Shown here: positions 18,860 to 27,036 of the stretch, piece after piece | Layout of the letters: each line of letters starts with the position of its first letter | Numbering within the stretch: the stretch's first letter is position 1 | Notes under the pieces: generated by a model | What the model was told of the DNA's origin: nothing | What the model saw: only the letters and a program-made list of their open reading frames with translations | The model's database searches: none | Program-made: the position numbers and the translations under genes | Source: Gammaproteobacteria bacterium | GTDB taxonomy: Bacteria; Pseudomonadota; Gammaproteobacteria; UBA6429; Thiohalophilaceae | Reading direction: 5' to 3' | DNA: 64,000 nucleotides | Assembly: GCA_029880855.1 (NCBI GenBank) | Contig: JAOUNS010000001.1 | Coordinates: forward strand, 62,001 to 126,000

Positions 18860-19441
18860 ATGAACAACATAAAATCTGTAGCTATCGTACTGTTGGTTTC
18901 TCTTCTCGCCGGTTGCGCCGTCACTGCCACCAATACCTATCAGGCCGCCGGCAAAACCTTACTTTGCGAACCCGGTCGCAAGCTGGGCAAAGTGGTGGTG
19001 TTACCCGAAGCGGTCTGGCGCAAGGACCAGAAAGAATCAGAAATCCGCAAAATCATGGCCCTGGTGGAACTCGAAAAGGCCTTTACCAGCCTGCCCTGTG
19101 GCAGTATGGACTCACCGGGCGGCCTGAAAGGCTTTGATAACTGGTCGGATATGCCGGAATCCGTGTTGGTTAAACACTTTACCGATGAGGGCGCCGACAC
19201 CATTATTCTGATCCGTATCGAGGAATTGACGCCAAGGCTGGAAATCACCTGGTCGCTGCCCTTTCTCTGGTCCGGCAGCAGTGAAGCCGATTTTCGGGTC
19301 AGGGCGATTGACACCAAATCCGGCGCCATCCTGACGGATATGCGCATCAAGCGATCACGCGGCGGACCGTTTAATATTCGCCCGGCCGACTGGGCCCAAC
19401 AGGAGTTCGCTGCCGCCTTGCAAGCGGTGATTGGTCCGTAA
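18860..19441 (+). CDS. Putative lipoprotein
   Basis: 193 residues from the ATG at 18860 (GTG codons at 18848 and 18851 are less likely starts). The signal ends in VSLLAGC, a lipobox; the mature protein starts at Cys 20. The body alternates beta strands and helices (KLGKVVVLPEAVW, GADTIILIRIEELTPRLEIT, FRVRAIDTKSGAILTDMRIK), a layout like the periplasmic lipoproteins that make up secreted-polymer or TolB-like modules. No closer assignment can be made. Confidence 0.65.
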   Translation: MNNIKSVAIVLLVSLLAGCAVTATNTYQAAGKTLLCEPGRKLGKVVVLPEAVWRKDQKESEIRKIMALVELEKAFTSLPCGSMDSPGGLKGFDNWSDMPESVLVKHFTDEGADTIILIRIEELTPRLEITWSLPFLWSGSSEADFRVRAIDTKSGAILTDMRIKRSRGGPFNIRPADWAQQEFAAALQAVIGP

Positions 19442-19533
19442 TTTTTGACCTGCCGGCGGACTTTCGGTGGAGGCACAGCCGACGGACTTTTGCTACCATT
19501 ACCGCATAACAACAATAATGATGAGCGGTATTC

Positions 19534-19905
19534 ATGGAACAACTCAAGTTCCCGCCGGTACAGCTGGCGATATATCTGACCCTTCTGGTATTTACGCTGG
19601 TGTTCAGCCGCCTGAACAGCGCCACGGTTATTCAAACCGGTGTCAATCTGCTGTTAGGCTGGACCCTGCTGGCGGTCTTCGCCGGTATTCCCGGCAGTTA
19701 CGCCTGGTCCTGGTATGGCTGGCTTGCCGGAAGCCTGATCACCGCCTGGCTGGTACTGTGGGCTTGCATGGCGCTGTCCAACCGTTTCGGTGAGGCCTAT
19801 CATGGTGAAGGTGTCATGTTTCTTTTGGCGCCCTTGTCTGTCGCGGCGGTGCTGTTCCCCCTGGCTATGATCATCAAATTTCTTTGGCAAACATTCCACA
19901 ACTAA
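19534..19905 (+). CDS. Small membrane protein
   Basis: 123 residues with four predicted helices (the second runs through LLLGWTLLAVFAGIPG and the last through FLLAPLSVAAVLFPLAMII). It lies 92 bases after the lipoprotein gene and 20 bases before the next. No family recognised. Confidence 0.6.
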   Translation: MEQLKFPPVQLAIYLTLLVFTLVFSRLNSATVIQTGVNLLLGWTLLAVFAGIPGSYAWSWYGWLAGSLITAWLVLWACMALSNRFGEAYHGEGVMFLLAPLSVAAVLFPLAMIIKFLWQTFHN

Positions 19906-19925
19906 TCTGACTGGTGTCATTGTGT

Positions 19926-20321
19926 ATGCATTTAAGTGATGATGAAAAACAACTGGTTTATAAACGTATTCGCAACCGTATTATCGATGTCCTGGAAGTC
20001 ACGGCATCGCTGGACAAGCAAGCCGAATTTGGCGCCAATGAAGTCGTCAATCTCTGGGAAGACTGGGTTGATGATGAACAACTTATTCATTACATGGAGC
20101 CTGTTTTCAGTCGCGAGGAACAAATTGCCATGGCTGATTACCATGGACAATGGAAGTCAGTGGTAGATGCCTTTCCACAACAAATGCCGAAGCTGGAAAT
20201 GCTGCACAAAGATCAACACTGGCTCGATCTGACGGCAGCGGCACATCGACTGCTGCAAGTATTTGCCAAACGTGGCAGGCTCATTGAAGACGATCCACAC
20301 GACAGTATCCGCAGAGAATAA
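19926..20321 (+). CDS. Hypothetical soluble protein
   Basis: 131 residues from the ATG at 19926 (a GTG at 19914 is an alternative). The protein is helical and acidic (VVNLWEDWVDDEQLIHYMEP) with no signal peptide or membrane segment. It closely follows the small membrane protein gene and likely belongs to its transcript. No recognised motif. Confidence 0.6.
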   Translation: MHLSDDEKQLVYKRIRNRIIDVLEVTASLDKQAEFGANEVVNLWEDWVDDEQLIHYMEPVFSREEQIAMADYHGQWKSVVDAFPQQMPKLEMLHKDQHWLDLTAAAHRLLQVFAKRGRLIEDDPHDSIRRE

Positions 20322-20474
20322 CCTCACCGCGAACACTGCTATCCGGTTCGGGTTCTGAAATACGATACTGTTAACACCGCCAAACGCACCTCGCTGGATC
20401 AGGTCGACCGCAGACCGGACATTGGTGGCGAAATCTGTTTAGTATTGGTTCAAACCTGTAGAGAGGAACCCGGA

Positions 20475-21080
20475 GTGAACAGTATTACATCATTCATCTG
20501 CACATTAATGAACCGGATCGTGTTTGGTCTGCTCATCGCGATGATGCTGATCATCTATCGCAACAGCCATGCCGCCGAGCTGCCGGGGATCGATAACTGG
20601 CAGACCCATCCGGCGATTGAAGAGGTGCGACAACTCTATAACCAGATCCAGCAAAACAGCAGTAACGGGATCTATCCAACCAAAACCCGCGCGTTCAAGG
20701 TACAGGCGACCCAATGCGGCGTTTACCCCATGCGGGAAAAGTCCATCTCACTCGATGAACGGGGCAAGGTGCGAAAACTGGTGATGCTGCAACTGGTCTC
20801 CGATGGCGCCCCCTTGCGAGTGGAGCGCTTTTATGACGAGCGGGGGGCGCTGCGCTTTGTCTTCAGCCGCTTGCTGCTGACCGACCTGCGTATCTATCTG
20901 TCCGCCCGGGGCGAAGTGATCTGGGCCATGGAGTTTTACGACAACAAGCGCGAGATTACCGAACGGGTCAAGGGTGACTGGGAGACCGTCCCCGCCACTG
21001 CCGACGAAGCACTGGCCCTGTTTAATCGCAAGGAAGCGTGTCCGGAGATACCGCCGAACTCGACCACGCCAACTCACTGA
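20475..21080 (+). CDS. Putative periplasmic protein
   Basis: 201 residues from a GTG at 20475, chosen because GAGAGG lies 8 bases before it; a TTG at 20445 would add ten poor residues. A signal peptide of about 30 residues (MNRIVFGLLIAMMLIIYRNS, cleavage after SHAA) leads to a mature protein with beta-rich segments (SLDERGKVRKLVMLQLVSDG, DLRIYLSARGEVIWAMEFY). The two cysteines may pair. Family not recognised. Confidence 0.65.
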   Translation: MNSITSFICTLMNRIVFGLLIAMMLIIYRNSHAAELPGIDNWQTHPAIEEVRQLYNQIQQNSSNGIYPTKTRAFKVQATQCGVYPMREKSISLDERGKVRKLVMLQLVSDGAPLRVERFYDERGALRFVFSRLLLTDLRIYLSARGEVIWAMEFYDNKREITERVKGDWETVPATADEALALFNRKEACPEIPPNSTTPTH

Positions 21081-21107
21081 ACAAGGCAATTCAGGTAAAC
21101 CGACACA

Positions 21108-21554
21108 ATGCGCATTCGAGAAATAACAGCCTCCGATCTGGATCGGTGCAGTCACCTCTTTGCCGGGGTCTTCTCCGGTCCACCGTGGCACGAACCATGG
21201 ACCATAGAAAGTGCCTTGCATCGACTCAGCCATTTTTTTCAATCACCGGGCTTTGTCGGTTTGCTGGCGGAAGATACAGCAACCATTGCCTTTGTCCTGG
21301 GCAATACCGAACCCTTCCAGTCAGGTGAGTGGTTCTATCTGCGCGAGATGTGTACCAGCACGGCACATCAACGTCAGGGTATCGGCCGAACACTATTGCG
21401 CAATCTGGATGAAAAACTGGGAAGTATGGGTATCAGGCATATTTATCTGTTGACGGATCGCCACATACCGGCCGCACAATTTTATCTGGCCAATGGTTAT
21501 CAGGCGTCTGACCGGATGGGCTGTTATTTCAGGGACATTCCCCCACTGCCATGA
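21108..21554 (+). CDS. GNAT-family N-acetyltransferase
   Basis: 148 residues, full length for a single GNAT domain. The acetyl-CoA loop is RQGIGRTLL (about 88-96), after the beta-4 strand FYLREMCTSTAHQ, and the C-terminal PAAQFYLANGYQASDRMG matches the usual AxxFYxxxGF motif. It should acetylate an amine of a small molecule or a protein; the substrate is unknown. Its stop codon overlaps the start of the remnant at 21551. Confidence 0.88.
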   Translation: MRIREITASDLDRCSHLFAGVFSGPPWHEPWTIESALHRLSHFFQSPGFVGLLAEDTATIAFVLGNTEPFQSGEWFYLREMCTSTAHQRQGIGRTLLRNLDEKLGSMGIRHIYLLTDRHIPAAQFYLANGYQASDRMGCYFRDIPPLP

Positions 21555-21771
21555 ACATTGACTCTCTGAAAGCACTCATCAAGGCTGCTATTGCCGAGAT
21601 TACGCCATCTCAAAACTGGTTCTGCTTAATAAACAGCAACGGTCTGCTATTATCGCCTGTCTGGAATGGGTCATATCACAGGACAGCCATGGCTTTGATA
21701 CACCGGTTATCCAAAAGGCACTCTCCGCCACCGGCGGCAGGAACAAGAGACAAAAGAATGATGTGGAATAA
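21551..21771 (+). pseudogene. Remnant of a DUF6714-like gene with internal deletion
   Basis: The ATG at 21551 starts MNIDSLKALIKAAIAEI, which looks like the N-terminus of DUF6714-type proteins. About 30 bases further the coding signal passes to another frame, reading LVLLNKQQRSAIIACLEWV then FDTPVIQKALSATG and ending at a TAA at 21769-21771. That part resembles the C-terminus of the same family. Roughly a hundred residues expected in between are absent, so this is probably a deletion remnant. The recognition is from memory of the family, by eye. The 3' end overlaps the start of the MepA-like gene. Confidence 0.4.
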
Positions 21772-22468
21772 TCGCGTACTCAGAAATTGTCATTATCTTT
21801 CCGGTTTGCTTGCCATTCTGTTGACTGTTGCACCTGGTGCCGCCACTGCGCGCAGCATTTGTTACGGTAACACCTCGTATGGTCGTCTGGAAAACGGTGT
21901 GCAGTTGCCGCTCTCCGGCGAGAACTTTGTCGCCTATGGCAAGCTGCCGGTCATGGCGGGACGGACTTATGTACACAGCAAGGTGCACACGATTGTCCTT
22001 GCTGCCTATAAAAGTCTGGCGACCTCACACCCCGGCAAGATGTTCATCTATGGTGAAACGGGCTTGATTAACGGCGGTAAATTCAAACCGCACAAGACGC
22101 ATCAGAATGGATTGTCGGTTGATTTCCTGGTGCCGGTGTTCGATGCTGAAGGCCAACCGTCAAGACTGCCCACCAATGTGGTAAACAAATACGGCTATAC
22201 CATTGATTTCGACAGCAGCGGTCAGTATGGCGACTATCGAATTGATTTTGATACGCTCGGCGCACATCTGGTGGCGCTGCACAAGGCAGCGCAGGAAAAC
22301 GGTGTCAGTCTGTGGCGTGTCATATTCGCGCCCGATCTGCAGGATAAACTCTACGCCACCCAGTACGGTGACTACATCAAAAAACACATCCTGATACCAA
22401 AGAAACGTTCCTGGGTCCGGCATGATGAGCATTATCATGTGGATTTCCGGGTCAAGTGCCGACGCTGA
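21758..22468 (+). CDS. MepA-like (M74) penicillin-insensitive murein endopeptidase
   Basis: About 236 residues from the ATG at 21758 (ATG at 21761 is as good). A signal peptide (YLSGLLAILLTVAPGAATA) leads into a domain with the zinc-site features of LAS-type peptidases: HQNGLSVDFLVPV supplies the HxxxxxxD pair, and the C-terminal RHDEHYHVDFRV supplies the HxH. E. coli MepA cleaves the D-Ala-mDAP cross-bridge of peptidoglycan in the periplasm. The open frame extends upstream to 21551, but that part belongs to the remnant described there. Confidence 0.75.
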   Translation: MMWNNRVLRNCHYLSGLLAILLTVAPGAATARSICYGNTSYGRLENGVQLPLSGENFVAYGKLPVMAGRTYVHSKVHTIVLAAYKSLATSHPGKMFIYGETGLINGGKFKPHKTHQNGLSVDFLVPVFDAEGQPSRLPTNVVNKYGYTIDFDSSGQYGDYRIDFDTLGAHLVALHKAAQENGVSLWRVIFAPDLQDKLYATQYGDYIKKHILIPKKRSWVRHDEHYHVDFRVKCRR

Positions 22469-22536
22469 GCGGCTGGCAAAGCCCGCCACAGCTCACTATA
22501 ATACGCCGTTTTCACGATAAACCGGTTGTATCCCCC

Positions 22537-22884
22537 ATGAACCTGAACAATTTCCTGACTGCGCTGCGCGTTCAGCCCGACAGCATCACCTTCGATGACA
22601 CCATGGCGGTCATTGACGCCAATTACCATTTTACTCCCGCCGCCTTCAGTAATGGCGATCAATTCAATGACGCGGGACAAAACAACGGCTCATGCAAACT
22701 GTTTGCCTTTGCCCGATTACATCATCTGACTGAACAACAAACCCTGGCCTGTTTCGGGGATTATTACCGCAAGGATGTGCTGGAAAATCCTGATGGCGAT
22801 GATCACGCCAATATCCGTAACTTCATGCAAACCGGCTGGTCCGGTATCCGGTTTGACAGTCAACCGTTAAATCCCAAACATTGA
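22537..22884 (+). CDS. HopJ-family protein
   Basis: 115 residues. The conserved block FDDTMAVIDANYHFTPAAFS with GQNNGSCKLFAFA and CFGDYYRKDVL is diagnostic of the HopJ family. The family is named for a Pseudomonas syringae type III effector but is widespread in non-pathogens, where its role is unknown; no secretion system is seen here. The ATG at 22537 is chosen because family members start at this point. ppnP begins 10 bases downstream. Confidence 0.88.
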   Translation: MNLNNFLTALRVQPDSITFDDTMAVIDANYHFTPAAFSNGDQFNDAGQNNGSCKLFAFARLHHLTEQQTLACFGDYYRKDVLENPDGDDHANIRNFMQTGWSGIRFDSQPLNPKH

Positions 22885-22894
22885 GAGTAGAGTC

Positions 22895-23209
22895 ATGAGT
22901 GAATTTAATAATGTCAGTATCAAGAAAGCCGCCAATGTCTATTTTGACGGCAAGGTCACCAGCCGCACCATCACCTTTGGCAGCGGTGAAACCAAAACCC
23001 TGGGTATCATGTTACCGGGTGAATACACCTTTAATACCGGCAAACCGGAACTCATGGAAATCATGAGCGGGGATGTTGAGGTAAAACTTGCCGATCAGGA
23101 TAACTGGCAATCGATCACCGGTGGTGAAAGCTTTGATGTGGCAGGCAATTCATCTTTCCAGATCAAGGTCAACAGCATTACTGATTATTGCTGCTCTTTC
23201 CTTGATTGA
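22895..23209 (+). CDS. ppnP: Pyrimidine/purine nucleoside phosphorylase PpnP
   Basis: 104 residues, a single cupin domain of the DUF1255/YaiE family. Family hallmarks seen are VYFDGKVTSRTITFGSGE, KTLGIMLPGEYTFNT and FQIKVNSITDYCCSF. The E. coli enzyme cleaves nucleosides with phosphate to free base and ribose 1-phosphate. GAGAG lies shortly before the ATG, and the gene follows the HopJ gene by 10 bases. Confidence 0.92.
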   Translation: MSEFNNVSIKKAANVYFDGKVTSRTITFGSGETKTLGIMLPGEYTFNTGKPELMEIMSGDVEVKLADQDNWQSITGGESFDVAGNSSFQIKVNSITDYCCSFLD

Positions 23210-23252
23210 TTAAAGCAAACCATCCTGCGTCCGAATCTGTCCATCAGGTTCA

Positions 23253-23286
23253 CGAAGAAAAAAAAGGGATGCCAGGCATCCCTTTT
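23253..23286 (-). terminator. Terminator of the first A-B operon (also faces ppnP)
   Basis: Minus strand: AAAAGGGATGCC/GGCATCCCTTTT stem followed by eight T. It lies about 130 bases after the stop codon of the B gene at 23414. In the plus direction the T-run is poorer (TTTTCTC), but it may also end ppnP transcripts. Confidence 0.75.
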
Positions 23287-23413
23287 CTCATTTCAGAGCG
23301 GTCTGTGCATTATTATGTCTGAAATGTTGCGTCGCTTTCGACATCCTGCCCTCCACGACGCGGCTTCACTCTTCCCGTCCATTGTAATGTGACGGGAAGA
23401 GGAAAGTTTCGGT

Positions 23414-24475
23414 CTAGTTCACAACTACATTGGTCTTTGCTGTGCCCCATACCCGACCGGTGATCCAGTCCACGATATCAAACTCGATCACAAAGTTACC
23501 GGTCCGTGTCGGCTCCAGGATGATGTCATAGCGCTCACCGGAGATGGCCTTGAAGCTGGAAGCGTTCATGGGTCTTGGCAAGGCACGCCCATCCGAGATA
23601 TAGGCTTTCGGATTCAGTGCTGACGGTATGCGGATCCGTTGCGGGTGATAACCGGCACACACATAACGCGCCAGACATTTCTGTCCCATGCGCATATTGG
23701 CCGAGATCGGCGGCAGGTTCATGGCTGATGTGCCACTCGCATCCACCCCGGTGATGATGAAGTAATCCGGGCGTAATACGTTCAGCCCCACATCTTCACC
23801 ACAGGTACCGGCCGTCCAGGAGAGGTTGTGCCAGCGACTGTCAATTTCATCCACAACCCAAAAGGCTTCCATATCATAGGTCGGGCCACCGGACAACAAT
23901 GTACCCGGTCCCTCCGGTGGATCAACGATCAAGGCGCCGTACATCCCCATTTCCGCGTGCAATACCGTATTGGTGTGGCAGTGATAGAAATAGGTACCGG
24001 GGCTGGTAGGCCGCCACTGATAAGTATATGTCCCGTTTACATCCCAGGTGACATGGCCCACCCCGTCGGAATGATCCGCCGGTTCAATACCGTGATGATG
24101 GATGGTATGAATACCGTTCATCATGCCGACACTCAGACGGGTATGAACGATGGTATTCACATTGACCCGCATGGGTGGCGAAGGGAACGGTCCGGCCGCA
24201 TCCATCCCGCCCATGGCTCCGGTTGCCGTATCCACAAAGCCCCAGATCGGTACCACCCGACCGTCATCCATGGTCATGGAGCCGTTCATATAGACACTGC
24301 GTTCATACACCACATCGGGTGTCCTGATGCCCGGTGTGGCGGGTGTATCGGGATAGACATAACAGGCCGAGCCCATCATGCCGCCGCCACCACCTCCACC
24401 GCCGCCATCCATTGTGCCGCCGCTGGTGGTTGTCGTTGTTGTAGTAGTTGTTGTTGATGATCTTCTTTTACCCAT
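23414..24475 (-). CDS. Split multicopper oxidase, subunit B (copy 1), no signal peptide
   Basis: 353 residues. The start is fixed: in-frame TGA lies 7 codons before the ATG with no start codon between, and GGGGGAAG serves as ribosome site. The N-terminus is ten Thr then Gly-rich (residues 8-32) and Met-rich, with no Sec or Tat signal. The first cupredoxin-like domain has the copper motifs IHTIHHHGIEP (His126, His128) and TYFYHCHTNTVLHAEMGMYG (His165, Cys166, His167, His173, Met176 or Met178). These supply half of a trinuclear site and a type-1 site. The second cupredoxin-like domain has no ligands. Partner and context: the A gene 14 bases upstream. Substrate unknown. Confidence 0.82.
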   Translation of the reverse strand: MGKRRSSTTTTTTTTTTSGGTMDGGGGGGGGGMMGSACYVYPDTPATPGIRTPDVVYERSVYMNGSMTMDDGRVVPIWGFVDTATGAMGGMDAAGPFPSPPMRVNVNTIVHTRLSVGMMNGIHTIHHHGIEPADHSDGVGHVTWDVNGTYTYQWRPTSPGTYFYHCHTNTVLHAEMGMYGALIVDPPEGPGTLLSGGPTYDMEAFWVVDEIDSRWHNLSWTAGTCGEDVGLNVLRPDYFIITGVDASGTSAMNLPPISANMRMGQKCLARYVCAGYHPQRIRIPSALNPKAYISDGRALPRPMNASSFKAISGERYDIILEPTRTGNFVIEFDIVDWITGRVWGTAKTNVVVN

Positions 24476-24489
24476 TACAGCTTCCCCCG

Positions 24490-25506
24490 TTATTCAAAAT
24501 AGATGTCTGTCATTGCGCCAAACATATAAAACCCGCCTGCCGCGGTCTGCGACATTTCAGTGTGCAGGTGCATGGGGTAGGTGGATTTGGTTACGGAAGG
24601 CCAGGCATCGGGTGGTGGCTCAAACGGATAGATGGAATCGATCTTGCCCATTTTACCTTCAAGGTAAAGACAATCTTTTTTCCACACGTCAGACCGGATT
24701 TTACCGTTCAGGGTCAGCCACTCCATATGGTTGCCATGGGCATGGACGGATTGATCCGCCAGACCGACATTGATCATACGGCACAAGGTGCGATCACCTA
24801 CGTGACCGTGCAAGGCCGAGCGGGGATCGGTAATAGCGTCGATGTTCGGATCATGCGCACCCGGTGCGCCCGGTGGACGACCGCCCAGACCGTTCAGGGT
24901 GAAATAACGCGGTGTGTATGCAGTGCCCGGGATACGACCTTGACGCACTGCATCGTGCCAGACCGGATCGATGTCATTGAAGATCCAGCTGTATTGCTGA
25001 ACAAAGGTTTTGCTGCCTGGATAAAGCTGGTTGGAGTAACCCCTGGGCATGACCGGCATGGCGCCGTGCAGACCGACCAGTCGGTTATAAGGTGCATTGC
25101 TGCTGTCGTAATAGAGATATGATCCCCAGGTATTTACGGTGAAAGAAAAAGACTTACTGCGACCGGCCGAGATGGTTTCATTCACCACACCGTCAATGGT
25201 GAAGTTATGGCTGGTGGACAAGGTGTTGTGTATGGTCAGATTGACGGTATCACCTTCCTGCAGGGCGCTGCCGGTACCGGTGGTGATCATCTCGCCGGGG
25301 ACATTCACAACACCCGGACTGCTGCTGAAGCCTTTAAAGAACACACTGGTACCATCGATCATGGTTGCCAGACCCTGGGTGATATAAAACGTTTTATTGA
25401 TGGTTGCGGCGTGTGCGCGTGGCTGCCAGCCAATTAATCCTGCGCCCCCTATTACTGTTGATGCAATCCCTGCCCCACTTAACTTCATAAAATCTCGTCT
25501 GTGCAT
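24490..25506 (-). CDS. Split multicopper oxidase, subunit A (copy 1), Tat signal
   Basis: 338 residues. A Tat signal (HRRDFMKLSGAGIAS, cleavage near AHA, residue 33) is preceded by AGGAG 6 bases from the ATG. The first cupredoxin-like domain (about 38-155) has lost the copper motifs (SHNFTIDG where an HxHG would be). The second (about 235-338) keeps VHAHGNH (His255, His257) and MHLHTEM (His313, His315), with Leu in place of the usual type-1 Cys. It is therefore complementary to subunit B, encoded next with a 14-base gap. It should act in the periplasm. Alternative: an A homodimer without type-1 copper. Confidence 0.82.
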   Translation of the reverse strand: MHRRDFMKLSGAGIASTVIGGAGLIGWQPRAHAATINKTFYITQGLATMIDGTSVFFKGFSSSPGVVNVPGEMITTGTGSALQEGDTVNLTIHNTLSTSHNFTIDGVVNETISAGRSKSFSFTVNTWGSYLYYDSSNAPYNRLVGLHGAMPVMPRGYSNQLYPGSKTFVQQYSWIFNDIDPVWHDAVRQGRIPGTAYTPRYFTLNGLGGRPPGAPGAHDPNIDAITDPRSALHGHVGDRTLCRMINVGLADQSVHAHGNHMEWLTLNGKIRSDVWKKDCLYLEGKMGKIDSIYPFEPPPDAWPSVTKSTYPMHLHTEMSQTAAGGFYMFGAMTDIYFE

Positions 25507-25770
25507 ACGAGCTCCTGTAGGTTTTAGGTATTTTTAGAATGAATCAAGATTGAGTATGATTTAAACAACAGGGAAAGAAACTCAAAATAATCAGGTATAT
25601 AAGTATTTGATTATCTTGTAATTTAATAACGAACCTCAGTAACAGATTGATTTATCTGGACCCATCGATCGGCTCGATGATTTATATCGAAAAATAATAT
25701 CTTATTATTATCATAAGATAATCAGTCATCGCACAAAAACGGTTCAGGCTGAATACATAAGTGATGATTG
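25507..25770 (-). promoter_or_regulatory. AT-rich leader of A-B operon copy 1
   Basis: About 260 bases without a gene. Parts match the leader of copy 2: a CTCCTGTAGGTT block next to the start codon and a GTATATAAGTATTTG stretch near 25594-25608. AT-rich hexamers are frequent, but I cannot pick the promoter elements. The stretch 25804-25993 beyond the terminator is the 3' region of copy 2. Confidence 0.4.
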
Positions 25771-25803
25771 GAAAAACAAAGAGGCTGTGTGCGCAGCCTC
25801 TTT
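25771..25803 (-). terminator. Terminator of the second A-B operon
   Basis: Minus strand: AAAGAGGCTG/CAGCCTCTTT stem followed by GTTTTT, about 190 bases after the stop of the B gene at 25994. The stem sequence differs from that of copy 1, while the flanking TTTCAGAGC...GTCTGAAA block is shared. Confidence 0.75.
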
Positions 25804-25993
25804 GTCGTTTCAGAGCAGTCTGTGCATATACTTGTCTGAAACTTGCGCCGCGTTGAACAAAACCCTGTCACCATTCGGTTTCAGGATCCGGGGCCTGACC
25901 TTTTCCGACAGGTCAGGCTTTGTCCCCGCGACTTTTGCTCATCCTTCCCGGTACTGTGGTTGAGGGGCAGGAGGAAGGATGACAACTCTTTAT

Positions 25994-27025
25994 TTAACCG
26001 GTAACCACAACGTTGGTTCGCACCGTTCCCCAGACATTTCCGGTTATCCAGTCCACAATATCAAACTCGACAATGTACTCACCCGGTTGGTCAGGTTCAA
26101 GAATGATATCATAGCGCTCCCCGGAGATAGCCTTAAAACTGCCGGCATCCATCGGGGTCGGCAAGGCGCGACCATCGGAGATATATGCCTTCGCATGCAA
26201 ACCGGCCGGGATACGAATATGCTGTGGGTGATAACCGGCACACACATAACGCGCCAGACACTTCTGTCCCACCTGCATATTGGCCGAGATGGGCGGCAAA
26301 TTCATGGCCGACGTACCGCTGCCATCCACACCTGTGATAATGAAGTAATCCGGTTCCAGCAAATGAAAGCCTTCATCCGTACCACAGGTGCCGGCCGACC
26401 AGGACTTGTTATGCCAGCGTGTATCGATCTCATCCACCACCCAGAAGGCTTCCATGTTGTAGGTGGGCCCACCGGACAACAGCGTACCCGGTCCCTCCGG
26501 TGGATCGACAATCAATGCACCGTACATCCCCATTTCCGCATGCAATACCGTATTGGTATGACAATGGTAGAAATAGGTCCCTGGGCTCATCGGGCGCCAT
26601 TGATAGGTATAGGTCCCGTTCACATCCCAGGTCACATGCCCCACCCCGTCGGAATGGTCGGCAGGTTCAATGCCGTGATGATGGATGGTATGAATACCAT
26701 TCATCATGGGCACCGTGAGTTTGGTATGGACAATGGTACCCACATTGATACGCATGGGCGGCGAGGGGAATGGTCCTGAGGCATCCATCCCGCCCATGGC
26801 CCCGGTTGCCGTATCCACAAAGCCCCAGATGGGAACAACAGTACCGTCATCCATCGTCATGGAGCCATTCATATAGACACTGCGTTCATAGACCACATCA
26901 GGTGTCACTATTCCGGGTGTGGCCGGTGTATCGGGGTAAACGTAACAGGCGGAACCACTGCCACCACCACCGCTTGATGTAGTGGTTGACGTTGTTGTCG
27001 TTGTTGAAGTTCTACTTTTGGCCAT
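25994..27025 (-). CDS. Split multicopper oxidase, subunit B (copy 2), no signal peptide
   Basis: 343 residues from the ATG at 27025, with GAGGAGG 5 bases upstream; a GTG at 27040 is the furthest possible start because TGA precedes it. The Thr/Ser/Gly start (TSTTTTTSTTTSSGGGG) is shorter than in copy 1. The copper motifs IHTIHHHGIEP and TYFYHCHTNTVLHAEMGMYG are unchanged, as is the ligand-free second domain. Its coding region begins 11 bases after the stop of subunit A, so translation is probably coupled. It has no export signal of its own, yet its partner is a Tat substrate. Confidence 0.82.
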   Translation of the reverse strand: MAKSRTSTTTTTSTTTSSGGGGSGSACYVYPDTPATPGIVTPDVVYERSVYMNGSMTMDDGTVVPIWGFVDTATGAMGGMDASGPFPSPPMRINVGTIVHTKLTVPMMNGIHTIHHHGIEPADHSDGVGHVTWDVNGTYTYQWRPMSPGTYFYHCHTNTVLHAEMGMYGALIVDPPEGPGTLLSGGPTYNMEAFWVVDEIDTRWHNKSWSAGTCGTDEGFHLLEPDYFIITGVDGSGTSAMNLPPISANMQVGQKCLARYVCAGYHPQHIRIPAGLHAKAYISDGRALPTPMDAGSFKAISGERYDIILEPDQPGEYIVEFDIVDWITGNVWGTVRTNVVVTG

Positions 27026-27036
27026 CTCGCACCTCC

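Noticed and set aside
24475..24490. A and B as one oxidase gene split by a frameshift or sequencing error
   Set aside because: In both copies A ends with its own stop and B has its own ribosome site and start; the Thr/Gly start of B differs between copies, and both copies keep the same split. An accidental split would not be conserved twice.
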